A stretch of DNA of 8,057 bases from an uncultured Burkholderiales bacterium. GTDB lineage: Bacteria > Pseudomonadota > Gammaproteobacteria > Burkholderiales > Burkholderiaceae_C. Location: NCBI GenBank assembly GCA_903871865.1, contig CAIQIL010000408.1, positions 1 to 8,057 of the forward strand. Reading direction: 5' to 3'. Within the stretch, counting starts at the first letter, position 1, and every line of letters starts with the position of its first letter. Made by a program: the position numbers and the translations under genes. A model generated the notes under the pieces. That model made no database searches. It was not told the origin of the DNA and saw only the letters and a list, made by a program, of their open reading frames with translations. This document shows positions 1 through 6,574 of this stretch, in pieces.

Positions 1-1
1 C

Positions 2-160
2 ACCTTCCTGCCCAACGAGTTCGACAGCAGCGCCAACCCCGCCGAGTACGGTGACCTCGCTGGCCAGATCAAGGCCTTCCTGGGCCTGGGCATGGACGGC
101 TTCTTCACCGACCAGCCTTTCCTGGGTCGCCAGGCGCGCGACGCTTTCATCGTGAAGTGA
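2..160 (+). CDS. Glycerophosphodiester phosphodiesterase, C-terminal end (partial)
   Basis: Only the last 52 codons are in the window; the 5' part lies off the left edge. The reading frame is open from base 2 to a TGA at 158-160. The end of the protein carries a GLGMDGFFTDQP stretch. This matches the final beta strand of the GDPD TIM barrel, where a G-[MV]-D-G-[FL]-F-T-D motif is followed by a helix. Family members hydrolyse glycerophosphodiesters to sn-glycerol 3-phosphate and an alcohol, and are either periplasmic (GlpQ-like) or cytoplasmic (UgpQ-like). The catalytic residues and any signal peptide would be upstream, so location and activity cannot be judged here. The family call is fairly firm from this motif alone; the subtype is not. 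Confidence 0.75.
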   Translation, partial: TFLPNEFDSSANPAEYGDLAGQIKAFLGLGMDGFFTDQPFLGRQARDAFIVK

Positions 161-188
161 GGCACGCGCCCCTGTGAACCGGGCATGG

Positions 189-211
189 GGCGGTGGCCTT
201 GACGGACCGCC
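189..211 (+). other. Weak stem-loop after the phosphodiesterase gene
   Basis: GGCGGT (189-194) and ACCGCC (206-211) can form a 6-bp stem with an 11-base loop, 28 bases after the phosphodiesterase stop. No T-run follows, so this is not a standard intrinsic terminator. It may be chance in GC-rich DNA. Confidence 0.2.
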
Positions 212-235
212 GCCTGCGGGCGTTCAATGCGGGGC

Positions 236-844
236 ATGACGCCGCCCACCCACCTGCTCTACCTGCACGGTTTCCGCTCCTCGCCGCACTCGAACAAGGC
301 GCGGATGCTGGGTGAGGCCGTGCAGCAACTGCAGCGGCAAGGGGCGGATGTGGCCTGGTACTGCCCGCAACTGCCGCCTTCGCCCACCCAGACGGTGGCC
401 GAGTTGCGCGAGCTGGTGGCGCTGTGGCCGCGAGAGGGCATGGCCGTCGTGGGCTCGTCGCTGGGCGGCTTTTACGCCGCGGTGCTGGCCGAGCTGCTGG
501 GCTGCCGTGCGGCCTTCATCAACCCGGCCGTGGCCCCGGCACGTGACCTGGCCCGCCACATCGGCGAGCAGACCGCCTTCCACGACCCGAGCGAGCGTTT
601 CTATTTCCGCGAGGAATTCATCCACCAGTTCGCGCTGCTGGACCCCTACCCCCTGCACCACCCCGAGCGCCATTGGGCGCTGATTGCCAAGGGCGACGAG
701 GTGCTGGACTGGCGCGAGATGTTCTCGCACCACGAAGGCGCTCAGGTGACGCTGCTGGACGGCAGCGACCACGCGGTGAGCGATTTTGCGCAGCACATGC
801 CGGCGCTGCTGCACTGGCTGGGCTTCGCGCAACCCAGCGCCTGA
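236..844 (+). CDS. yqiA: YqiA/YcfP-family alpha/beta-fold hydrolase (esterase)
   Basis: A 202-residue protein, close to the usual length of about 190-200 for YqiA, a small cytoplasmic esterase with an alpha/beta-hydrolase fold. The N-terminus has the family signature LLYLHGFRSSP, in which HGF forms the oxyanion-hole strand-loop. The nucleophile elbow is GSSLGG with Ser75. NPAV follows after the next strand, the acid is Asp154 in GDEVLD, and the base is His179 in GSDHAV. The whole triad is therefore present and in order. An in-frame ATG at 227 would add three residues. I prefer 236 because family members start a few residues before the first beta strand; neither start has a strong Shine-Dalgarno sequence. 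The natural substrate is unknown; E. coli YqiA acts on short-chain acyl esters in vitro. The gene is separated from its neighbours by 75 and 71 bases. Confidence 0.9.
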   Translation: MTPPTHLLYLHGFRSSPHSNKARMLGEAVQQLQRQGADVAWYCPQLPPSPTQTVAELRELVALWPREGMAVVGSSLGGFYAAVLAELLGCRAAFINPAVAPARDLARHIGEQTAFHDPSERFYFREEFIHQFALLDPYPLHHPERHWALIAKGDEVLDWREMFSHHEGAQVTLLDGSDHAVSDFAQHMPALLHWLGFAQPSA

Positions 845-848
845 AGGC

Positions 849-866
849 CGACGGCCCAAGCCGTCG
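849..866 (+). other. Stem-loop after yqiA
   Basis: CGACGGC (849-855) and GCCGTCG (860-866) form a perfect 7-bp stem with a CCAA loop, 5 bases after the yqiA stop. No T-run follows (the next bases are CGCCAAAA). It may slow or end transcription, or protect the yqiA mRNA 3' end. It is not a canonical rho-independent terminator. Confidence 0.4.
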
Positions 867-874
867 CGCCAAAA

Positions 875-883
875 TGGGACAAT
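875..883 (+). promoter_or_regulatory. Candidate extended -10 promoter for the RNB/tonB-like/aroE/mtgA operon
   Basis: TGGGACAAT contains an extended -10 TG followed by GACAAT (878-883), a 4/6 match to TATAAT. It lies about 33 bases before the RNB gene start, with an A-rich tract (871-874) just in front. No good -35 box sits 16-18 bases upstream, as is usual for extended -10 promoters. Its position right after the yqiA stem-loop fits a transcription unit boundary. This is an inference from sequence pattern only. Confidence 0.35.
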
Positions 884-915
884 CGCGGCTTGACTCCCAA
901 AGAGACCCCCTTTCG

Positions 916-2985
916 ATGTTTGCCCTGTTTGACGACGCCGGGAAATTCCTGGCTGGCCGTGTGATGTCCGAAGCCGACGCCTCGATGCAGATCGAGCTCG
1001 ACTCGGGCAAGCGCGTGAAGGCGAAAGCCGCCAACGTGCTGATCAAGTTCGCCAAGCCGGCGCCGGCCGAGTTGCTGGCGCAGGCCGCCGCGCTCGCCAC
1101 CGACATCGACGTGGACCTGGTCTGGGAGACCGCCCCCGACGAGGAGTTCGGCTTCGACGACCTCGCCCGCGAATACTTCAGCGCCACGGCCAGTGCCATC
1201 GAGCAGGCCGCCATGCTGATGCGCCTGTTCGAAACGCCGCACTACTTCCACCGCCGTGGCAAAGGCCGCTTCCGCAAGGCCCCGGAAGACATCCTCAAGC
1301 AGGCCCTGGTCGCCATTGAGCGCAAGAAGCAGCAGGCCTTGCAGATCGAACAATGGGCGCAGGAGCTTGCCGCCGGCAGCTGCCCGCAAGCGATCAAGGA
1401 CGAGCTCTACAAAATCCTGTTCAAGCCGGATAAGAACGGCCCGGCCTACAAGGCCGTGGTGGACGCGGCCAAGGCCACACAACGCGCACCGCTGGACCTG
1501 CTGAAGGACGCGGGCGCCATCGACAGCCCCTACCAGTTCCACTTCAAGCGCTTCCTGTTCGAGCACTTCCCCAAGGGCACGGGCTTCCCGCCGCTGGACG
1601 CCCCGCCCGTCAAGGACGAGCTGCCGCTGGCGACGGTCCAGGCCTTCTCCATCGACGATTCCATGACCACGGAGATCGACGACGCCTTGTCCGTCCAGGG
1701 CCTGGGCACCGGCACCGTCACCTACGGCATCCACATCGCCGCACCGGGCCTGGCCATCGCCCCGGGCACGCCGGTCGATCAACTCGGCCGCGGGCGCATG
1801 TCCACCGTCTACATGCCGGGCCACAAGATCACCATGCTGCCCGACGAGGTGGTGCAGGCCTACACGCTGATCGAAGGGCGAGACTGCCCGGCGGTCTCGC
1901 TTTACGTGAGCTTCGACGAGGCCACGCTGGAGCGCAAGTCCAGCGAGACCAAGTTGGAGCGCGTGCCCATCGCAGCCAACCTGCGCCACGACCAGCTTGA
2001 CGGCATCATCACCAACGCCACGCTGGCGGGCGAGGCTCCGGCCGACTACGCCTTCGCGCCCGAGCTGGCCTTTGCCTTCCGCCTGGCCCAGCACCTCAAA
2101 GCGCAGCGCGAGGTGGTGCGCGGCAAGCCCGAGAACTTCAACCGCCCGGACTACTCGTTCAAGCTGCTCGGCCCCAATGGCGAGAACACCATGTCGGACG
2201 GCATCGAGCCGCTGGGCAACGAACAGGTGCTCATCGGCACGCGCCAGCGCGGCTCGGCGCTCGACCTCATCGTCGCCGAAGCCATGATCCTGGCCAACAG
2301 CACCTGGGGCGGCTGGCTGGCCGAGCTCGGCGTGCCGGGCATCTACCGCAGCCAGGCCAGCTTGCAGCCGGGCATCAAGGTGCGCATGTCCACCAAGCCC
2401 GCGCCACACGCTGGCATGGGCGTGGCGCAATACACCTGGGCGACTTCGCCGCTGCGCCGCTACGTGGACCTGGTCAACCAGTGGCAGATCATCGCCTGCG
2501 CCAAGAACGGCCGCACCGCCGCCTTGGTCGCGCCCTTCAAGCCCAAGGACGCCGAGCTCTTCGCCGTCATCTCCAACTTCGACGGGGCCTACAGCGCCTA
2601 CAACGGCTTCCAGTCGAGCATGGAGCGCTACTGGACGATCAAGCACCTGGGCCAGGAAGGCATCTCCGAGCTGGACTGCGCCGTCATGGTCAACGGCCTG
2701 GTGCGCGCCGACGCCCTGCCCCTGGTCTTCAAGGCCATCGGCGCCGACAACCTGCCGCGCCATGCCAAGGTGCGCGTGCGCATCACCGGCGTGGACCTGC
2801 TGACGCTCGACGTGCACGCCAGCGTCATCGCCCGACTCGATGAGGCCGAGCCCCGCGGCGATGCGGACCAGGCGGACGCGAGCGAGGAAGACGACAGCGA
2901 GGTGCTGGACAATGCAGGGCCGCTGACGCTGGCCATCGACGTGGCCGATGCCGATGCGCCCGAAGCCCCGGCCGCTGGCGCCTGA
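916..2985 (+). CDS. RNB-domain exoribonuclease (RNase II/R family, winged-helix-type N-terminus)
   Basis: A 689-residue 3'-to-5' hydrolytic exoribonuclease of the RNB family, acting on single-stranded RNA in the cytoplasm. The catalytic centre begins at FSIDDSMTTEIDDAL, with acidic residues Asp247, Glu253, Asp255 and Asp256 aligning with the four metal-binding aspartates of RNase II. The second is Glu rather than Asp, as I recall from plastid and cyanobacterial RNR relatives. The conserved SPLRRYVDL follows, with Arg514 matching the catalytic Arg near the cleaved phosphate. The N-terminus has a small beta-rich segment (1-45), then a helical region and a possible winged-helix segment (about 155-220). 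It lacks two clear cold-shock domains. Only a degenerate S1/OB-like segment (about 590-635) follows the RNB domain, then an acidic tail rich in Asp, Glu and Ala. ATG916 is chosen because the residues after it begin the expected beta strand; the same frame is open 81 codons further up into yqiA, which is overlap shadow. The Shine-Dalgarno sequence is weak. It is not clearly rnb or rnr, so no symbol is given. Confidence 0.9.
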   Translation: MFALFDDAGKFLAGRVMSEADASMQIELDSGKRVKAKAANVLIKFAKPAPAELLAQAAALATDIDVDLVWETAPDEEFGFDDLAREYFSATASAIEQAAMLMRLFETPHYFHRRGKGRFRKAPEDILKQALVAIERKKQQALQIEQWAQELAAGSCPQAIKDELYKILFKPDKNGPAYKAVVDAAKATQRAPLDLLKDAGAIDSPYQFHFKRFLFEHFPKGTGFPPLDAPPVKDELPLATVQAFSIDDSMTTEIDDALSVQGLGTGTVTYGIHIAAPGLAIAPGTPVDQLGRGRMSTVYMPGHKITMLPDEVVQAYTLIEGRDCPAVSLYVSFDEATLERKSSETKLERVPIAANLRHDQLDGIITNATLAGEAPADYAFAPELAFAFRLAQHLKAQREVVRGKPENFNRPDYSFKLLGPNGENTMSDGIEPLGNEQVLIGTRQRGSALDLIVAEAMILANSTWGGWLAELGVPGIYRSQASLQPGIKVRMSTKPAPHAGMGVAQYTWATSPLRRYVDLVNQWQIIACAKNGRTAALVAPFKPKDAELFAVISNFDGAYSAYNGFQSSMERYWTIKHLGQEGISELDCAVMVNGLVRADALPLVFKAIGADNLPRHAKVRVRITGVDLLTLDVHASVIARLDEAEPRGDADQADASEEDDSEVLDNAGPLTLAIDVADADAPEAPAAGA

Positions 2986-3037
2986 CGCCTGACGCCAGGC
3001 CACAGCAACCCGCCATCGTCTTGCGAACACACTGCCG

Positions 3038-3937
3038 ATGCCCCCTCGCCTGATCGCCCTGTGGAAGTCCCTCAGCCTGCTGCAGGTCTGCCTGGGGGTG
3101 TCGGCGCTGCTGCACATCGGCCTGTTCAGCTTCCGCCTGGTGGACCCGGAGGGCTTCAACCGCACCTTCCAGAACACGCCGCTGGAAGTGATCCTGGTGA
3201 ACGCCGGCAGCGAGGCCAAGCCCGACAAGGCCCAGGCCCTGGCGCAGCAGAACCTGGCCGGCGGCGGTGAGGCCGACAAGGGCCGCGCCACCTCGCCCCT
3301 GCCGCCATCGCCCGACAACGAGGTTGGCGACGCGCTGGAGCAAACCGCCCGCATGATCGAGCAGATGCAGGCCGAGCAGCAGCAGTTGCTGACCCAGGTG
3401 CGCAATGAGCTGGCCGCCCTGCCCCCGCCGCAACCCCGCGCGCCCACCGATGCGAAGCAGGCCCAGGCCGAGGAAGAGCGCCGCCGCCAGCTCACCAAGC
3501 TGCTGGCCGAGCTGGAAAAGCGCATCCGCGAAGAGAACGCCCGACCCAAGAAGCGCTACCTGAGCCCGGCCACGCTGAAGTCCGCCGACGCCCTGTACTA
3601 CAGCGCCTTCCGCACCCGGGTGGAGCGCGCCGGCACCGAGCACTTCCCCAGCGCCAACGGCCAGAAGCTGTACGGCGAGCTGGTGATGGAGGTGTGGGTC
3701 AACCGCCAGGGCAAGATCGTCGAGGCCATCGTGACGCGCAGCTCGGGCAACAAGGCGCTGGACAAGCGCGCCCGCGGCATCGTCATGGCCATGGACCATT
3801 TCGACCCCGTGCCCCCCGAGGTCAGCGCCGGCCACGACCTGCTGCTGATCTCCTCGCGCTTCCGTTTCACCCGCGACGCCGGCCTGGAAGCCACCACCAC
3901 GGCCCCCAATCCTTTGTCCAACGCCACCGCCCCATGA
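3038..3937 (+). CDS. TonB-like energy transducer with coiled-coil linker
   Basis: A 299-residue protein with TonB architecture. It has a short basic N-terminus, one membrane helix (about 12-35), a long periplasmic linker, and a TonB C-terminal domain (about 210-285). The membrane helix holds S22-x3-H26 (SALLH), the SxxxH signature TonB uses to couple to ExbB/ExbD. The C-terminal domain shows the expected beta-alpha-beta pattern: [19 protein letters not shown], then [11 protein letters not shown]. The linker is unusual. Instead of a long Pro-Lys/Pro-Glu stretch it has two charged, Gln/Glu-rich helical segments (about 101-126 and 138-168) around a short proline patch (129-136), which is more like TolA. 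TonB proteins pass proton-motive energy to outer-membrane receptors, but no exbB, exbD or receptor gene is in the window, so the partner is unknown. The start has no clear Shine-Dalgarno sequence but is the only sensible ATG before the membrane helix. The gap from the RNB gene is 52 bases; its TGA overlaps the aroE ATG. Confidence 0.85.
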   Translation: MPPRLIALWKSLSLLQVCLGVSALLHIGLFSFRLVDPEGFNRTFQNTPLEVILVNAGSEAKPDKAQALAQQNLAGGGEADKGRATSPLPPSPDNEVGDALEQTARMIEQMQAEQQQLLTQVRNELAALPPPQPRAPTDAKQAQAEEERRRQLTKLLAELEKRIREENARPKKRYLSPATLKSADALYYSAFRTRVERAGTEHFPSANGQKLYGELVMEVWVNRQGKIVEAIVTRSSGNKALDKRARGIVMAMDHFDPVPPEVSAGHDLLLISSRFRFTRDAGLEATTTAPNPLSNATAP

Positions 3938-4812
3938 CTGCGCCCTCTGCCATCGACCGTTGCGTTGACCGTTATGCCGTGGCCGGCAACCCCGTCGCCC
4001 ACAGCCGCTCACCACACATCCACAGCCTGTTCGCGCAACAGACCGGCCAGTCCGTGGACTACGGCCGCCTGCTCTGCCCGCTGGACGCTTTCGCGGCCAC
4101 GGTGCAGGCTTTCGCCGGCGAAGGCGCCCGCGGCTGCAACGTCACCGTGCCCTTCAAGTTCGAGGCCTTCGCCCTGGCCGCGCGCCGCACGCCACGCGCC
4201 GAGCTGGCCCAGGCCGCCAACGTGCTGCGCTTCGACACCGACGCGCAAGGCGGCTGGCTGGCCGACAACACCGATGGCATCGGCCTGGTGCGCGACATCA
4301 CCGTCAATGCCGGCGTGCCGCTGGCGGGCCAGCGCGTGCTGCTGATCGGTGCCGGTGGCGCCAGTGCCGGCGTGATGGGGCCCTTCATCGCAGCGGGTTG
4401 CGCCGAGCTGGTGGTGGCCAACCGCACCGTGGCCAAGGCCGAAGAGCTGGTGGCGCGGCACGCCGACGTCGCCCGGCAACACGGCGTGCGCCTGAGCGCA
4501 CGGTCGCTGCAGGATGCCGGTGAGGCCTTCGATGTCGTCGTCAACGGCACGGCCACCAGCCTCTCGGGCGAAGGCGTGCCCGTCGGCCCGCAGGTGCTGC
4601 GCACAGGCAGCCTGGCGCTGGACATGATGTACGGCCCCGCCGCGCAAGGCTTCCTGGATTGGGCCCGCGGGCACGGCGCCACCGGCCGGGATGGCCTGGG
4701 CATGCTGGTCGAGCAAGCGGCCGAGAGCTTCCTGCTGTGGCGCGGCGTGCGCCCCGACACGGCCCCGGTGCTGCGCGAGCTGCGCGCCCTGGTGGACGCC
4801 CCCGGGGCCTGA
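3934..4812 (+). CDS. aroE: Shikimate dehydrogenase (NADP+)
   Basis: A 292-residue protein catalysing the NADPH-dependent reduction of 3-dehydroshikimate to shikimate, the fourth step of chorismate and aromatic amino acid synthesis, in the cytoplasm. All family landmarks are visible: the substrate loop SRSPHIH (24-30), NVTVPFK with catalytic Lys75, NTDGIG with catalytic Asp114, the nucleotide-binding loop GAGGASAGV (139-147), the NADP phosphate-binding NRT (163-165), and the C-terminal [16 protein letters not shown] helix with the substrate-contacting Gln. Length is typical of AroE (about 270-290). The start codon overlaps the tonB-like stop as ATGA, so translation is probably coupled; there is no separate Shine-Dalgarno sequence. 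The reading frame stays open 80 codons upstream of this ATG, but that part is a shadow of tonB-like. The NADP-type motif and full catalytic pair argue against a YdiB- or quinate-type paralogue. Confidence 0.96.
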   Translation: MTAPSAIDRCVDRYAVAGNPVAHSRSPHIHSLFAQQTGQSVDYGRLLCPLDAFAATVQAFAGEGARGCNVTVPFKFEAFALAARRTPRAELAQAANVLRFDTDAQGGWLADNTDGIGLVRDITVNAGVPLAGQRVLLIGAGGASAGVMGPFIAAGCAELVVANRTVAKAEELVARHADVARQHGVRLSARSLQDAGEAFDVVVNGTATSLSGEGVPVGPQVLRTGSLALDMMYGPAAQGFLDWARGHGATGRDGLGMLVEQAAESFLLWRGVRPDTAPVLRELRALVDAPGA

Positions 4813-4817
4813 CACCG

Positions 4818-5615
4818 ATGCGCGCTGTCTGGCGGATCTCCGTGCTGCTCGTGCTCAGCGTCCTGAGCCTGCAGTTGTTCTTCCTCGGTCGCATCGCGCT
4901 GATGCGCGTGGTAGACCCGCAATCCACCACCTTCCAGCGCAGCGAAGCGGCCCGCCTGCTGCGCACACAAGGCCGCATCGCCTGGAGCCAGGACTGGGTG
5001 GACGGCAACCGCATCTCCGACAACCTGCGCCGCGCCGTGATCGCCTCGGAAGACGCCAACTTTGTCGATCACCACGGCGTGGAGTGGGACGCGCTGCAAA
5101 ACGCCTGGAAGAAGAACAACCAGGCACAGGCCCGCGCCGAAAAGGTCCGCGCCGACGCGCAAGCGCGTTACCAGCGTGCGGCCGAGCGCGCCGCCAAGCG
5201 TGGTCGCGCGGCCCCACCTCCGCCCACGGCGCTGAGCGCCACGCCCAAGGTCATCGGCGGTTCGACCATCACCCAGCAGTTGGCCAAGAACCTGTTCCTG
5301 AGCAGCGAGCGCAACTTCCTGCGCAAGGGCCAGGAGTTCGCCATCACCTTCATGCTCGAAGGCCTGCTGGGCAAGGACCGCATCCTCGACATCTACCTCA
5401 ACAACGTGGAATGGGGCGAAGGCGTGTTCGGTGCGCAAGCCGCGTCACGCCATTACTTCCAGGTCGATGCCAGCCAGCTGGGCGCCGCGCAGGCTGCGCG
5501 CCTGGCGGTGATGCTGCCCGCGCCCAAACGCTTCGAGCTGCAGCCGCGCTCGGCCTACGTCATGGGCCGCTCGGGCACCATCGTGTCGCGCATGGGTGGG
5601 GTCGAGATCCCCTGA
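4818..5615 (+). CDS. mtgA: Monofunctional biosynthetic peptidoglycan transglycosylase
   Basis: A 265-residue glycosyltransferase family 51 enzyme that polymerises lipid II into glycan strands on the periplasmic face of the inner membrane, without a transpeptidase domain. One N-terminal membrane anchor (about 6-30) is followed by the GT51 motifs in order: ASEDANFVDHHG with catalytic Glu78, GGSTITQQLAKN (147-158), RKGQE (169-173) with the second catalytic Glu, and RILDIYLNNVEWGEGVFG (188-205). Compared with E. coli MtgA as I recall it, about 35-40 extra Ala/Arg/Gln/Pro-rich residues are inserted between the first two motifs (about 99-143). This looks like a helix and a flexible PPPP stretch, and similar insertions are familiar from other Burkholderiales MtgA proteins. 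The ATG lies 5 bases after the aroE stop, so the gene is the last of the operon. Its stop is 5 bases from the convergent anti-sigma gene. Confidence 0.95.
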   Translation: MRAVWRISVLLVLSVLSLQLFFLGRIALMRVVDPQSTTFQRSEAARLLRTQGRIAWSQDWVDGNRISDNLRRAVIASEDANFVDHHGVEWDALQNAWKKNNQAQARAEKVRADAQARYQRAAERAAKRGRAAPPPPTALSATPKVIGGSTITQQLAKNLFLSSERNFLRKGQEFAITFMLEGLLGKDRILDIYLNNVEWGEGVFGAQAASRHYFQVDASQLGAAQAARLAVMLPAPKRFELQPRSAYVMGRSGTIVSRMGGVEIP

Positions 5616-5620
5616 GCGGG

Positions 5621-5890
5621 TCAGCGCGCGCCGGGCGGGCCGCGGCGGTCGCCGTCACCACTGCCATCGCCGCCGCCATCGCCGTTGTCATGGCCATCGT
5701 TGCGGTCGGCAAAGCCCTTCATGGCCTGGCGGATGAAGCCCACCTGCGCGCCGAACTGGCGGCAGCCGCTGCAGATCCAGGTGTGCATGCGCAACACGGT
5801 GCGCTCGCCCGCGCCCAAGCTGCGGTCCTGGGCCTCCGAGAGCAAACGGGTGGCCTCGTCGCACGGGATCATCACGCGGTGCTTGCCCAT
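5621..5890 (-). CDS. Small zinc-finger (zf-HC2) protein, probable cytoplasmic anti-sigma factor
   Basis: An 89-residue soluble protein immediately downstream of an ECF sigma gene. It has the ZAS anti-sigma zinc motif H-x3-C-x2-C at His36, Cys40 and Cys43 (HTWICSGC), with a further Cys10 in MIPCDEAT as a possible fourth ligand. The helices around it (about 10-35 and 44-60) would clamp the sigma factor. There is no membrane segment, so it should be a cytoplasmic, possibly thiol/redox-sensing, ZAS protein. It resembles the small partner of the Neisseria SigE (MseR) system in layout; that likeness is from memory. The last 28 residues (about 62-89) are Asp/Gly-rich and look disordered. An ATG at 5896 overlaps the sigma stop (ATGA), but the strong Shine-Dalgarno sequence is only 1 base from it and 7 bases from ATG5890, so 5890 is chosen. 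The function is inferred from motif and neighbour. Confidence 0.82.
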   Translation of the reverse strand: MGKHRVMIPCDEATRLLSEAQDRSLGAGERTVLRMHTWICSGCRQFGAQVGFIRQAMKGFADRNDGHDNGDGGGDGSGDGDRRGPPGAR

Positions 5891-5892
5891 GC

Positions 5893-6504
5893 TCATGCCT
5901 CCTTGGCGAACCAACGCTGGTCCAGGCACTCGCGCAGGCGCAGCCTGGCGCGGTGCATCATCACGAAGAAATTGCCGCTGCTGATGCCCACGGTGGCGCA
6001 GATTTCCTCGGTCTCGAAATCCATGAACTCGCGCATCATGAAGACGCGGCCCTGAGCGGCCGGCATGCCGTCCAGGCACACCTCCAGCACGGCCCAGAAC
6101 TGTTGCTGCTCCAGGCTGGCCTCGGGGCAGCGCCAGGCGGCGGGCTTGGCGTCTTGCAACCAGTGGCCCTTGTCGTCGAAGAAGTCATCGAGGGACTGCC
6201 CCTCGCCTTCCTTCAGCAAGGAGCCCGCATCGACCATGCGCTGCTTGTGACGCAGCAGGTCGGCCACCTTGTGCTTGAGGATGGCGAACACCCAGGTCTT
6301 GAAGGCCGAACGGCCGGCGAAGCGCTTGCCGCCGGTCCAGGCGCCGACCAAGGCTTCCTGCACGGCGTCCTCGGCCAGGTGGCTGTCCCCCAGGTGCAGG
6401 CGCGCGAACTTGACCATCTGCTGGCGCAGCGCGGCCACGAAGCCGGCATCGGCCAGGCTGTCAGGCGCAGGTTCCGGGGCAGGCGCGTTCGCAGGGGCGG
6501 ACAT
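5893..6504 (-). CDS. ECF-type RNA polymerase sigma factor
   Basis: A 203-residue group IV sigma factor. Region 2 spans about 22-90: AEDAVQEALVGAW (2.2, core-binding) and FKTWVFAILKHKVADLLRHK (2.3-2.4, -10 melting and recognition). After a linker of about 55 residues, region 4 (about 147-200) has MPAAQGRVFMMREFMDFETE and a helix-turn-helix ending in HRARLRLRECL (-35 recognition). There is no region 1 or 3. The first 15-20 residues are Ala/Pro-rich and probably flexible. The sequence style, with RPAAW-like and MREFM-like blocks, matches the proteobacterial sigma family usually paired with a small zf-HC2 protein; in Neisseria such a pair controls a methionine sulfoxide reductase regulon. That target is not shown here. 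The start has no good Shine-Dalgarno sequence. The gene lies 100 bases downstream of alkB on the same strand and 2 bases before its anti-sigma gene. No ECF-type autoregulatory promoter (GGAAC...CGTC) is visible upstream. Confidence 0.92.
   Translation of the reverse strand: MSAPANAPAPEPAPDSLADAGFVAALRQQMVKFARLHLGDSHLAEDAVQEALVGAWTGGKRFAGRSAFKTWVFAILKHKVADLLRHKQRMVDAGSLLKEGEGQSLDDFFDDKGHWLQDAKPAAWRCPEASLEQQQFWAVLEVCLDGMPAAQGRVFMMREFMDFETEEICATVGISSGNFFVMMHRARLRLRECLDQRWFAKEA
5898..5904 (-). promoter_or_regulatory. Strong ribosome binding site that decides the anti-sigma start
   Basis: On the minus strand this reads AAGGAGG, a near-perfect Shine-Dalgarno sequence embedded in the last sense codons of the sigma gene (Lys-Glu-Ala-stop). 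It is 7 bases before ATG5890 and only 1 base before ATG5896. That favours the shorter protein and implies efficient, coupled translation of the anti-sigma protein with its sigma factor. Confidence 0.75.
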
Positions 6505-6527
6505 GGGTGGGCAAGCTGACTGGGTGA

Positions 6528-6550
6528 AGGGGCGCGCGGATCACGCCCCT
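6528..6550 (-). other. Stem-loop in the alkB-sigma intergenic region
   Basis: AGGGGCG and CGCCCCT form a perfect 7-bp stem with a 9-base loop. In the minus-strand direction it lies 54 bases after the alkB stop and 23 bases before the sigma start, followed by only TT. It may be a weak terminator for alkB, or a leader structure that affects sigma translation. A canonical T-run is missing. Confidence 0.35.
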
Positions 6551-6574
6551 GCACTGTAGCGCCTTCGCCCCCTG

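Noticed and set aside
673..915. An 81-codon N-terminal extension of the RNB protein
   Set aside because: It overlaps yqiA in another frame, reads as low-complexity Arg/Ala sequence, and crosses the likely promoter. The protein begins sensibly at 916.
742..3549. A 935-codon open frame on the minus strand opposite the RNB and tonB-like genes
   Set aside because: It mirrors the third-position GC bias of the two real genes, has repetitive Gly/Arg/His/Leu composition with no recognisable domain, and overlaps well-supported proteins.
4059..5438. A 459-codon minus-strand frame opposite aroE and mtgA
   Set aside because: Codon-bias shadow: no motif, and both sense genes have complete catalytic signatures.
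5953..6519. A 188-codon + strand frame opposite the ECF sigma gene
   Set aside because: It is His/Gly/Ala/Leu-rich shadow sequence with no domain, and the minus-strand sigma factor is unambiguous.
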